6,796 bases of DNA. It comes from JOPF136 sp035517515. Its GTDB lineage: Bacteria; Acidobacteriota; Terriglobia; Acidiferrales; UBA7541. Numbering within the stretch: position 1 is the first letter of the stretch; each line of letters opens with the position of its first letter. The notes beneath the pieces are model-generated. The model ran no database searches and was not told the origin of the DNA. It saw only the letters and a list, made by a program, of their open reading frames with translations. This document shows, piece by piece, positions 1-6,233 of the stretch. The stretch covers positions 1-6,796 of the forward strand of contig DATIYQ010000291.1 in assembly GCA_035517515.1 (NCBI GenBank), given 5' to 3'. The translations under genes were made by a program, and so were the position numbers.

Positions 1-40
1 TCATTCGGCTAATCCCGTGAATATCCAACCTGCAATCGGG

Positions 41-60
41 CCGGTGAAGCGTTTCACCGG
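41..60. promoter_or_regulatory. perfect 20-bp inverted repeat, possible operator or activator site
   Basis: The sequence is CCGGTGAA-GCGT-TTCACCGG, two perfect 8-base arms around a 4-base centre. Beyond one G/A mismatch the arms continue for three more pairs (37-39 with 62-64). It is not followed by a T-run, so it does not look like an intrinsic terminator. Its size and symmetry suit binding by a dimeric regulator. It lies about 200 bases upstream of the sigma-54-like element at 246-261, a typical distance for an enhancer-binding protein. The function is inferred; it could also be an RNA hairpin at the end of an upstream transcript. Confidence 0.4.
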
Positions 61-245
61 ACCGGGGGAGGTGTGCAGGTTTGGACAATCGCGAGTGCCG
101 AACGGAAAACAGCTTCTGCTTAGTGGTAAAATTTCAGACTCACAGGGCGCGGAAAGGACCGACTGGAGTCGCTGGATTTCGCTGTCAACTTGCGGATTTT
201 CCGTTAGATAGCAATTTTGTCCAGGCGCGGTCCGGCGTTCTGTAC

Positions 246-261
246 TGGCCTCCTGGGTGCT
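246..261 (+). promoter_or_regulatory. possible sigma-54 (-24/-12) promoter element
   Basis: The segment TGGCCTCCTGGGTGCT has a GG and a GC doublet separated by exactly 10 bases. It matches the outer parts of the sigma-54 consensus (TGGC at the left, TGCT at the right) but misses the inner ACG and one T. If used, transcription would begin near 271-273 and give a leader of about 245 bases before the export gene. Exosortase-linked loci often encode the PrsK/PrsR pair, whose regulator belongs to the sigma-54 activator class, so such a promoter would fit. Chance matches are common in GC-rich DNA, so the call is weak. Confidence 0.22.
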
Positions 262-395
262 TTTCGCTTTCTTGGACCGGAAGGTCACGGGCCAGCTCTT
301 GCGGGAGGTGAGAGCAGGGAGCCAGCCTCCGTTGCGAGCGGGTCGAGATCGAGAAGGGGCGTGGAACGAGCGCCGGGGCCTTCCACCTAGCCCCT

Positions 396-409
396 GCCCC
401 AATCGGGGC
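396..409 (+). repeat. small GC hairpin GCCCC-AATC-GGGGC
   Basis: Five G-C pairs close an AATC tetraloop. A T/G wobble (395 with 410) could add one more pair. No T-run follows, so it is not a terminator. It lies within the probable leader RNA of the operon and its loop region contains the same CCAATCGG string that recurs at 422-429. Confidence 0.35.
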
Positions 410-429
410 GCGTGGGATTGGCCAATCGG
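399..429. promoter_or_regulatory. CCAATC/GATTGG dyad cluster
   Basis: CCAATCGG occurs at 399-406 and again at 422-429. Between them, GATTGG at 416-421 is inverted and joins the second copy to make the perfect 12-bp palindrome GATTGGCCAATC (416-427). Three copies of one 6-base unit in 31 bases suggest a protein binding site, or a structural element in the leader RNA. No known regulator is recognised from the motif. Confidence 0.3.
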
Positions 430-433
430 CGAT

Positions 434-462
434 CAGGGTTTTCCCTGCTCACTTAGGGAGGA
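434..462 (+). promoter_or_regulatory. two mutually exclusive hairpins controlling a Shine-Dalgarno
   Basis: The bases TTTTCCCT at 439-446 can pair over eight positions (two of them G-U) with AGGGAGGA at 455-462, closing an 8-base loop. AGGGAGGA is the complete Shine-Dalgarno of the small ORF starting at 471. Alternatively, CCCTG at 443-447 pairs with CAGGG at 434-438 around a TTTT tetraloop, leaving the Shine-Dalgarno free. The two structures share CCCT and cannot form together. This is the layout of a translational switch, but both stems are short, so the regulatory role is an inference. Confidence 0.35.
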
Positions 463-470
463 TTGTCCCG

Positions 471-521
471 ATGGAATCGCAACTCCTGTGGGAATACCGT
501 TGGCGAGGGAGAAGGGCATGA
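471..521 (+). CDS. 16-residue upstream ORF, possible leader peptide
   Basis: The frame reads MESQLLWEYRWRGRRA and stops at TGA 519-521. It is preceded by one of the best Shine-Dalgarno sequences in the window, AGGGAGGA at 455-462, with 8 bases before the ATG. Its stop overlaps the ATG of the export gene (518-520) in an ATGA, the arrangement that usually couples translation of two genes. Four of the last seven residues are arginine, using CGT, CGA, AGA and AGG, and the last two of these fall within the ribosome binding site of the next gene. The peptide itself shows no recognisable function. The role would be coupling or attenuation of operon translation. It could still be a chance reading frame. 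Confidence 0.4.
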   Translation: MESQLLWEYRWRGRRA

Positions 522-1168
522 GAAAGACGGGATGGTTATTGGTATCACTGGCGCTGCTTTGCGGTGCGGCGTTTGGCGCGGCGCAGCAAGGTGGCGCGGC
601 CAAGCCGGACGCCAAGGGTGGCCAGAAGGCCGAGGCGAGTGCGGAGGCCGCGGCGAGCACCCAAGCCAAGCCGGCCACCGACGACCCCAATTACAAAATC
701 GGCGTCGAAGACGTGTTGAATGTAAACGTATGGAAAGAGCCGGAGATCAGCCGTTCGGTTCCGGTGCGTCCGGATGGAAAAATCTCGCTTCCGCTGCTGA
801 ACGATGTGCAGGCTGAGGGGCTGACGCCGGTGCAACTGGCGACTTCGATCCGCGATGGCCTGAAAAAATACATTTCGGATCCGGAAGTCACCGTGATCGT
901 GACGGCCGCGAACAGCCAGCGATTTTACGTTCTGGGCGAGGTGGCCAAACCCGGCGCGTTCCCGTTGACGCGGGGCATGAATGTGCTGCAAGGCCTGGCC
1001 AGCGCCGGTGCTTTTACGCAGTTTGCCAACGAGAAGGGAATCTACGTGCTGCGCAAGGAAGGCGACAAGCAGGTGCGGCACCCGTTCAATTACAAAGCGG
1101 TGATCAAGGGCCAGAATCAGGAACAGAATCTCGAACTGAAACCCGGCGATACGATCGTGGTGCCGTGA
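518..1168 (+). CDS. polysaccharide export protein (OPX/Wza family, short form with one SLBB domain)
   Basis: This 216-residue protein is a periplasmic/outer-membrane polysaccharide exporter of the OPX (Wza/GumB-like) family. A signal peptide covers about residues 1-21 (MRKTG, then a hydrophobic stretch ending near AFGA). Cys15 follows ALL, which is not a good lipobox, so a lipoprotein is unlikely. An Ala/Lys-rich linker (22-56) precedes the poly-export domain (about 59-129, with YKIGVEDVLNVNVW and VRPDGKISLPLL). A single SLBB domain follows (about 136-180, with YVLGEVAKPGAF), and the chain ends at KPGDTIVVP. It is much shorter than Wza, which has extra SLBB repeats and a C-terminal membrane-spanning helix, both absent here. 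The ATG at 518 is preferred because it has AGGGAG six bases upstream and gives a clean signal peptide, although the frame is open back to 257. It heads the five-gene operon. Confidence 0.9.
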   Translation: MRKTGWLLVSLALLCGAAFGAAQQGGAAKPDAKGGQKAEASAEAAASTQAKPATDDPNYKIGVEDVLNVNVWKEPEISRSVPVRPDGKISLPLLNDVQAEGLTPVQLATSIRDGLKKYISDPEVTVIVTAANSQRFYVLGEVAKPGAFPLTRGMNVLQGLASAGAFTQFANEKGIYVLRKEGDKQVRHPFNYKAVIKGQNQEQNLELKPGDTIVVP

Positions 1169-1190
1169 GGCAAGGTTGGAGAACGCGCCG

Positions 1191-2627
1191 ATGACCAGCC
1201 GATTGTGGACGGTGGCGATGGCCGCGATGGCCGGCATGGCTTTGCTCGCGCCGGCGGTTTCCGCGCAGCAGGAGCCTGCTCCCGCGCAAGAGCCTTCCGC
1301 CGAAACGACCCAACAGCCCGAGGCCACTCCGCCCGCGCCTGCGGGACCGGTCGGGGGTGTGGAAGCTTACCGCCTGGAAGGAAACGGCCTGGGGCGCAGC
1401 AATTATGTGGTGCGGCTCACCGTTCAGGAGTTCTACAACTCCAATCCTGTCTATGCCCAGACGACTGCGAGCGCGCAATCGGACTCCGTCAGCACCATCA
1501 CCGGTGGAATTACCTTGCAGGCGCTGCAGCGAAATTCCTCCTTTTCCCTCGACTATTCAAGCGAAGGACTGATCTACAACAACGGGGCCCTGCCGAATGC
1601 TGCGATTCAGCAGCTCGGTGTAAACGAAAAGCTCACGTTGCGGCGCTGGAGCCTGTTCTTCGGCGAGAACTTCTCCTATCTCCCTTCTTCCGCCTTCCTG
1701 CTGGGCGGGCTGGGCATCACCGGAGGAACCTCTGCGGGCCTTCCCGGCGTGGGCGGTTCGACCGGCTTCAACCAGTACTTGCAGCCCACGCAGACGGTGG
1801 GCGCAGTCGGTGCATCTCAAATTTCGAGCGCTTCCGCCTTCCAGGCCCAATATGATTTGGGCGGGAGCGCCATACTGCATGCCTCGGTTGTGGCTGGATA
1901 TCTCCACTTCCTTGGATCCGGATCCGATCTCGTGAATACCCGCACCATCGCCGCACAGTTTGGCTACGACAAGGGGTTCACCCGCCGGGACACCATCAGC
2001 ATCAGTTATGCGCCCACGCGCCTGGATTATTCCGCCGGCTACCAGGGGTTCACTTCGCATCAAATTCTGGTGGGCTACCGCAGGCTGCTCACCGGGCATC
2101 TGAACGTTTCGCTGCAAGGCGGTCCGAACATTATCCACTTCTCGACCGCCACCGGTCAGGCCGCCCTGCCCGGCGGGACGAATATGCTCAGCTGGTCCCT
2201 GTACGGCACGCTGGCTTACGCCATGAGGAATGGAAGCATTTCCGCCCAGTACAGCCACGGCACCGCGGGCGGGTCCGGGTTTTTGATCGGTTCCATCAAT
2301 GACCAGGTAAATGCAAGCTTCGTCCACCGGTTCAGCCGTTCCTGGTCTGCCGTGCTCAACGGCGGCTTCGCGCGCAATAGTTCTCTGGAACAGACCACTC
2401 CCGGCACCACCAGCAGCACAGCGTACATTTTCAATACCTGGTTCGCGGGAGTCTCGGTCACTCGAAATCTCGGCCGCTATTCGAAACTTGCCTTCAACTA
2501 CAATGCGACCCGCCAGACCGGCAACACCACCACGTGCGTGAACGCCCTGGCCTGCGGCCCGATTGCTCTCACCCAGATCATCGGGGTCACCTTGAACTGG
2601 TCCTCGCGGCCCATGAAACTGGAATAA
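1191..2627 (+). CDS. outer-membrane beta-barrel protein of polysaccharide export locus
   Basis: The 478-residue product has a clear signal peptide (residues 1-25, cleavage after AVSA before QQ) and a Pro/Ala/Glu/Gln-rich linker (26-57). The rest is rich in Gly, Ser, Asn, Thr and aromatics in alternating hydrophobic/polar strands (for example SISAQYSHGTAGG and KLAFNYNATRQTGN), as in transmembrane beta-barrels. It ends in a strand-like IIGVTLNWSS segment. No enzyme motif is visible. Unnamed barrels at this position are common in acidobacterial and exosortase-type polysaccharide loci. A pore role is inferred from its place between the OPX and co-polymerase genes. The start at 1191 has GGAG at 1178-1181, nine bases away; a TTG at 1176 would sit directly against its own AAGG and is less likely. 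The gap to the gene before is 22 bases. Confidence 0.75.
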   Translation: MTSRLWTVAMAAMAGMALLAPAVSAQQEPAPAQEPSAETTQQPEATPPAPAGPVGGVEAYRLEGNGLGRSNYVVRLTVQEFYNSNPVYAQTTASAQSDSVSTITGGITLQALQRNSSFSLDYSSEGLIYNNGALPNAAIQQLGVNEKLTLRRWSLFFGENFSYLPSSAFLLGGLGITGGTSAGLPGVGGSTGFNQYLQPTQTVGAVGASQISSASAFQAQYDLGGSAILHASVVAGYLHFLGSGSDLVNTRTIAAQFGYDKGFTRRDTISISYAPTRLDYSAGYQGFTSHQILVGYRRLLTGHLNVSLQGGPNIIHFSTATGQAALPGGTNMLSWSLYGTLAYAMRNGSISAQYSHGTAGGSGFLIGSINDQVNASFVHRFSRSWSAVLNGGFARNSSLEQTTPGTTSSTAYIFNTWFAGVSVTRNLGRYSKLAFNYNATRQTGNTTTCVNALACGPIALTQIIGVTLNWSSRPMKLE

Positions 2628-2648
2628 GCGTTTGCGCAAGGCGAAGCA

Positions 2649-4175
2649 ATGAGCGTGCTCGGCCATGGAGTCCCGGCGGAAGGGAAGTCACGGACCGGCG
2701 GGCGAAAGTTCCATTCCGCGGGGCTTGCATTTCTTCTGCTCGGGCCGCTGGCCGGATATGCGCTCGGACGTTTGCTCCCTGCGACCTACGTTTCTTCGGC
2801 GCGCCTGGGGTGGAAGGAAGTTTCCCTGACTGCAGGTCGCCTGCCCGCAAAAACTGAGGCGGTTGGACCGGGAACTGCCTTTGTGGAGCAGCGAATTCTG
2901 ACCGGTGAACACCTCACAAACCTCATGGACCAGTTCGGGTTGTATGCGCAGGGGAGCAGTACAGCGCCGGAGGCAGATCGCGCGGCTCGGATGCGCCAGA
3001 ACCTGGCGGTTGTTCCCGTGGAGCGCGGCTTCACCGTCTCATTTTCCGCCGGGGATGCGCGGCTGGCGCAAAAAGTGTGCGCGGGAATCGTGAACTTATT
3101 TCTGGAGGAAAATCGCGCCGCCGGAGCAATCAGCCATCGCGCGGATTCCGCCTCCATGAACGCCCAGGTTCAGGAGGCCAAACGGAAAGTGGACCAGCAA
3201 GAAGCCCGGCTGGCGGAATTCCGGCGGCTCCATTCCGGCGAACTGGACTCCAGCGGACTGGCGGCCGATGAGGACAATCTGATGTCCCTCAACGCGCGAC
3301 TTGCGGACATTGCGGCTGCGCTCGACCGGGCGACAGAAGACAAGGCACTCACCGAAAACCTTCTGCGGCAGGAACTGACTTCCTGGCATGCCGCGGGGGC
3401 CCCAGGCGCGGCAAATTCGCAGGCCATCGAACAGGAACTTGCGGCGAAGCAGTCGCAACTCGCTGCCCTGGAAACGCGGTACACGCCCGACCATCCGGAC
3501 GTGGTGAAGCTGCGAAACGACATCGCGCAGCTTCAGAAAAAGCTCGTCCAGGCCCATCCTCCGGTGAGTCCGGCGCCACAACAGGGCCTTGATGTGCCCT
3601 CGCCGGGAGAGCCGGCGCAAATCACCCAGACGCGCGACCAGATTCACCGGCTCGAGGCGGTGATCCGGGAAAGGACCGTAGAACGTCAGCGCCTGACGCA
3701 GGAAATTCAGGCCGCAACTGCGCGGCGTGCTTCTGGAACTGCCCTGGCCGGGGAGTATGCATCACTGACCAGCGGCTACACGGCCGCGCAATCAGCCTAT
3801 GAGAGCTCGCTGGCCAAACAGAAGCAGGCGGAAGTGGCGGCGGCCGGTGAGCCAACCCAGATGTTCCCACAGTTCGAAGTCACCAGCCCGCCCAGCCTTC
3901 CGGACCGGCCCTCGTCTCCCCAACGGATGTGGATTACGCTGGGTGGAGCGGGCTGCGGCATTGGTCTGGGGCTGCTCACCTTGCTGGTGGGCGCGTGGAG
4001 CGACACCACGTTGCGCACGGAAGAAGACGTGCAACGATATCTGGGCCTCCCGACGCTGGCTGTGCTCCCCACCACCGGGCCGGAAGCCGCGCCGGGCAGG
4101 GCAGGTCCGCGGGGTTCGGGCCGCGGAAAGGGCGATGCGGGATCGAGAGAGGAGAGCGTCCTGGTGGACGTCTGA
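2649..4175 (+). CDS. polysaccharide co-polymerase / chain-length determinant (Wzz-GNVR, GumC-like)
   Basis: This 508-residue inner-membrane protein sets polymer chain length and links synthesis to export. A first membrane helix lies at about 24-43 and a second at about 427-449, placing residues 44-426 in the periplasm. That part contains an N-terminal Wzz-like region, long coiled coils (about 163-240, 255-302 and 325-360), the GNVR-type motif RYTPDHPDVVKL (277-288) and the Pro-rich segment PPSLPDRPSSPQR just before the second helix, a hallmark of the family. The cytoplasmic tail (450-508) has the usual RTEEDVQRYLGLPTLAVLP but no Walker motifs, so the kinase is a separate protein, encoded two genes downstream. 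In such split systems the tail activates the kinase. AAGG at 2638-2641 supports the ATG; the gap to the gene before is 21 bases. Confidence 0.92.
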   Translation: MSVLGHGVPAEGKSRTGGRKFHSAGLAFLLLGPLAGYALGRLLPATYVSSARLGWKEVSLTAGRLPAKTEAVGPGTAFVEQRILTGEHLTNLMDQFGLYAQGSSTAPEADRAARMRQNLAVVPVERGFTVSFSAGDARLAQKVCAGIVNLFLEENRAAGAISHRADSASMNAQVQEAKRKVDQQEARLAEFRRLHSGELDSSGLAADEDNLMSLNARLADIAAALDRATEDKALTENLLRQELTSWHAAGAPGAANSQAIEQELAAKQSQLAALETRYTPDHPDVVKLRNDIAQLQKKLVQAHPPVSPAPQQGLDVPSPGEPAQITQTRDQIHRLEAVIRERTVERQRLTQEIQAATARRASGTALAGEYASLTSGYTAAQSAYESSLAKQKQAEVAAAGEPTQMFPQFEVTSPPSLPDRPSSPQRMWITLGGAGCGIGLGLLTLLVGAWSDTTLRTEEDVQRYLGLPTLAVLPTTGPEAAPGRAGPRGSGRGKGDAGSREESVLVDV

Positions 4176-4193
4176 GGCCACGGCGCGCGCGTC

Positions 4194-5117
4194 ATGTACA
4201 AGAAATTTTTCGGGCTGCGAGAAAATCCGTTCAATGTGAACCCGGACCCGCGCTTTCTCTTTCCCACGCGGCACACCGAAGAGGCGTTTGCCGTGCTCAC
4301 CTACGGCATCCAGGCGCGGAAAGGCTTTATTACACTGACCGGGGAAGTGGGCACGGGAAAAACCACACTGCTCAACAAACTACTGGACTGGCTGCACCAG
4401 GAAAACCTGGCCACGGCGTTTGTCTTCAACTCGCGCCTGAACGTCACCCAGTTTCTGGATTTCATGATGGCCGATTTCGGCATTCCCTGCGATATAAAGC
4501 TGAAGAGCCAGGTGCTGATCCGCCTGAACCAGTGGCTGCTGGAGCGTTACCGCGCGGGGGAGACCGCCGTGCTCATCGTGGATGAAGCGCAAAACCTATC
4601 TCCGCAGGTGCTCGAAGAAATCCGCCTGCTGACTAATCTGGAGACGGCCACGGAGAAGCTGCTGCAAATCGTGCTCTCCGGCCAGCCGGAGCTGGACCAG
4701 AAACTCAGCCAGCCGGGGCTGCGCCAACTCCGCCAGCGCATCACCCTGCGTTGCAAGACGTATCCCCTGACGCTGGAAGAAACCACCGGATACATTCACG
4801 AACGACTGCGCGTGGCCGGCTCGGACGGGCAGCCGGTATTCTGCACCGAGGCCATCGAGGCATTGCACCGCTACTCCCGCGGGATTCCGCGCGTGGTGAA
4901 CATGCTGTGCGAACACGCGCTGATCAGCGCCTTCGTGGACCAGAAGCGCCCCGTGGAGGCGGCCACCATTGATGAGGTGGCGCGCGAATTTGACCTGCAC
5001 GAAATCGATCCCATCGCCCAGCCCGTCAACCCCGAACCCGCCGGCGAAAACGCCAGCCTGATGGAAGCGCTGCAGAATCTGGCCACGCTGGTGGACCGGC
5101 TGCGGCGCCCCAATTGA
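4194..5117 (+). CDS. ExeA/GspA-like AAA ATPase, XrtA-associated type
   Basis: The 307-residue product is a cytoplasmic P-loop ATPase of the ExeA-like family, the version found in exosortase/exopolysaccharide loci. It opens with the family signature MYKKFFGLRENPFNVNPDPRF. Walker A is GEVGTGKTT (50-58), Walker B is AVLIVDEAQNL (125-135), a sensor-like LSGQPEL sits at 161-167, and arginines in LRQLRQRI (176-183) may act as fingers. The C-terminal lid includes SRGIPRVVNMLCE (228-240). Unlike aeromonad ExeA it has no membrane helix or peptidoglycan-binding domain and stops after a short amphipathic helix. Its precise role in export is not established; energising assembly of the envelope complex is a guess. 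The ATG at 4194 has no good Shine-Dalgarno, so translation probably depends on coupling to the gene 18 bases upstream. Confidence 0.9.
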   Translation: MYKKFFGLRENPFNVNPDPRFLFPTRHTEEAFAVLTYGIQARKGFITLTGEVGTGKTTLLNKLLDWLHQENLATAFVFNSRLNVTQFLDFMMADFGIPCDIKLKSQVLIRLNQWLLERYRAGETAVLIVDEAQNLSPQVLEEIRLLTNLETATEKLLQIVLSGQPELDQKLSQPGLRQLRQRITLRCKTYPLTLEETTGYIHERLRVAGSDGQPVFCTEAIEALHRYSRGIPRVVNMLCEHALISAFVDQKRPVEAATIDEVAREFDLHEIDPIAQPVNPEPAGENASLMEALQNLATLVDRLRRPN

Positions 5118-5142
5118 CCATCGGCGCGGAGAAGGAATTCCG

Positions 5143-6093
5143 GTGAGCCGAATTCGCGATGCGCTGCGGCGCGCGGAGCAAGAGAAAGGCAAGGCGCCCG
5201 GGCGGGAGGCGACCGCGGCGGCCCCGGTTGCGGCTCCGGCTGCAGTCCCCGCACCTGCCGGGCCGCAAGTCTCCGGCTCGGCCGCCGCCATCGCCGCGGC
5301 CACCGCCGCTCAGCCGGTCTCACCGCCGCCGTCACCGCGACCCACCGGCGCGGTTTCCAGTCCAGGGCTTTTGGAGTCCTGCCGCCGGCCGCTCTGGCTG
5401 GGAGATTCCTCGAAGCTGCTATTTCTGGGAAGCGCCGGGCACACGTTTGCTACCGAACAGCTCCGCAATCTGCGCTCGCGGCTCTCCGCGGTGCGCGCGG
5501 AGCGCGCGCTAAAGAGCGTGGTGATCACGAGCGCCGGCGCTGCGGAAGGCAAGACATATTTGGCCGCGAATCTAGCCCACGCCTTCGCGCGGCAACACGA
5601 CCGGAAAATACTGCTGGTGGATGCGGACCTGAGGCGTGCCGGGCTGCACAGTTTGCTGGGCGCGCCCGCGGAGCCGGGCCTGAGCGATTACCTGTGCGGC
5701 CGGGCCACGGAGGAGCAAATCCTGCAACGAGGCCCTCAGGAAAGCCTTTTCTTTATTCCCGGCGGCAAGGCCGCGGCCAATCCCGGAGAACTGCTCAGCG
5801 GCGGCAAAGTGAAGATTCTTCTGTCCCGCCTGGCGCCGCTTTTCGACTGGATCCTGCTGGATACGCCGCCGGTGGCAGACGCTGAAGGAGAAAGTGCCGC
5901 GCTGCCGGACGCGCGCATGATCGCCCGCCACTGCGATGGAGTGCTGCTGGTGATCCAGGCAGGGGCCACGCGGCGCCAGCAGGCGCAACGCGCGGTGCGG
6001 GAATTCCCTTCGGAGCGACTGCTCGGGGTGGTCCTGAACCGCGCACAGGTTCCAGAGAAGCTCGCATCCCGCCGCACTGCCGGCAGCGACTGA
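5143..6093 (+). CDS. BY-type tyrosine autokinase, CpsD/CapB-like, XrtA-associated
   Basis: This 316-residue cytoplasmic kinase is the partner of the co-polymerase at 2649-4175; cycles of phosphorylation regulate polymer length and export. It begins with the SRIRDALRRAEQEK helix typical of the exosortase-linked subfamily, followed by an Ala/Pro-rich linker (about 20-75). The kinase core has TEQLRNLRSRL (104-114), a Walker A variant SAGAAEGKT (130-138), Walker A' KILLVDADLRR (155-165) and Walker B DWILLDTPP (235-243). The usual Pro-Gly before the GK pair is replaced by Ala-Ala. Only two tyrosines occur (Tyr139 and Tyr183), and the C-terminal tyrosine cluster used for autophosphorylation is missing; the tail ends RRTAGSD. 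Translation starts at GTG 5143, supported by GGAGAAGGA six to seven bases upstream. It could be a kinase homologue with altered output or a ParA/MinD-like regulator. Confidence 0.88.
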   Translation: MSRIRDALRRAEQEKGKAPGREATAAAPVAAPAAVPAPAGPQVSGSAAAIAAATAAQPVSPPPSPRPTGAVSSPGLLESCRRPLWLGDSSKLLFLGSAGHTFATEQLRNLRSRLSAVRAERALKSVVITSAGAAEGKTYLAANLAHAFARQHDRKILLVDADLRRAGLHSLLGAPAEPGLSDYLCGRATEEQILQRGPQESLFFIPGGKAAANPGELLSGGKVKILLSRLAPLFDWILLDTPPVADAEGESAALPDARMIARHCDGVLLVIQAGATRRQQAQRAVREFPSERLLGVVLNRAQVPEKLASRRTAGSD

Positions 6094-6233
6094 AGTTGTG
6101 AAGTTTCATGCTCCCGGAGTGTTCTCTTCAGTTTCCAACCTATGCCTTTCGACCGCGGATCCCGGGAAGTGACGGGCCTCAGTGGACGATTTTAGAACTG
6201 CTGCGCTGGAAGGTAAGCCTCTTCGTGCTTTCC
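6094..6233. other. convergent intergenic gap, no clear terminator
   Basis: The kinase gene and the toxin gene end toward each other across 140 bases. A 7-base inverted repeat (ACTGAAG at 6089-6095, CTTCAGT at 6126-6132) encloses a 30-base loop, with no T-run on either side. No coding signal is visible. Any transcription stop here must be weak, Rho-dependent or otherwise not obvious. Confidence 0.5.

Larger units (their letters stand above)
1..517. other. long non-coding leader and control region of the polysaccharide operon
   Basis: No convincing protein gene of ordinary size lies in these 517 bases. Open frames exist on both strands (for example 17-211 on + and 1-402 on -), but their translations are rich in Arg, Ser and Pro, resemble no family I know and lack a good ribosome binding site. 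What can be seen is a perfect 20-bp dyad near the left end, a weak sigma-54-like element, GC-rich hairpins, a CCAATC dyad cluster and a short upstream ORF just before the first operon gene; each is listed separately. No tRNA, rRNA or insertion-sequence end is recognisable. I could not find a persuasive sigma-70 promoter: a TAAAAT box at 127-132 has no matching -35 box. Confidence 0.6.

Noticed and set aside
2..210. Open + frame entering from the left edge (possible end of an upstream gene)
   Set aside because: It is open to TAG at 208-210, but the peptide shows no domain and codon choice is not like that of the operon genes; it also spans the perfect dyad. A degraded gene end cannot be excluded.
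182..210. Sigma-70-like promoter (CTGTCA, 16 bases, TTAGAT)
   Set aside because: Both boxes are poor matches to consensus, and similar matches are expected by chance in a 500-base region.
1..402. 133-codon open frame on the - strand
   Set aside because: The translation is Arg/Ser/Pro-rich, matches no family I recognise, has no convincing ribosome site and covers the dyad and promoter region; likely a by-product of GC-rich DNA.
257..517. N-terminal extension of the export protein
   Set aside because: The frame is open back to 257, but the ATG at 518 has a good ribosome site and begins a proper signal peptide, which an 87-residue Arg-rich extension would bury.
1176..1190. TTG start five codons upstream for the beta-barrel gene
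   Set aside because: The purine run AAGG lies directly against the TTG, with no spacing, while the ATG at 1191 has GGAG at nine bases and yields a standard signal peptide.
545..1327. 260-codon open frame on the - strand
   Set aside because: It lies antisense to the well-identified OPX gene and the start of the barrel gene; His/Arg-rich with no motif.
1557..2666. 369-codon open frame on the - strand
   Set aside because: It is antisense to the beta-barrel gene; the opposite frame has a signal peptide and strand pattern, whereas this translation has no recognisable domain.
6089..6132. Inverted repeat as transcription terminator
   Set aside because: Only seven pairs around a 30-base loop and no T-run, so it does not meet the pattern of an intrinsic terminator.
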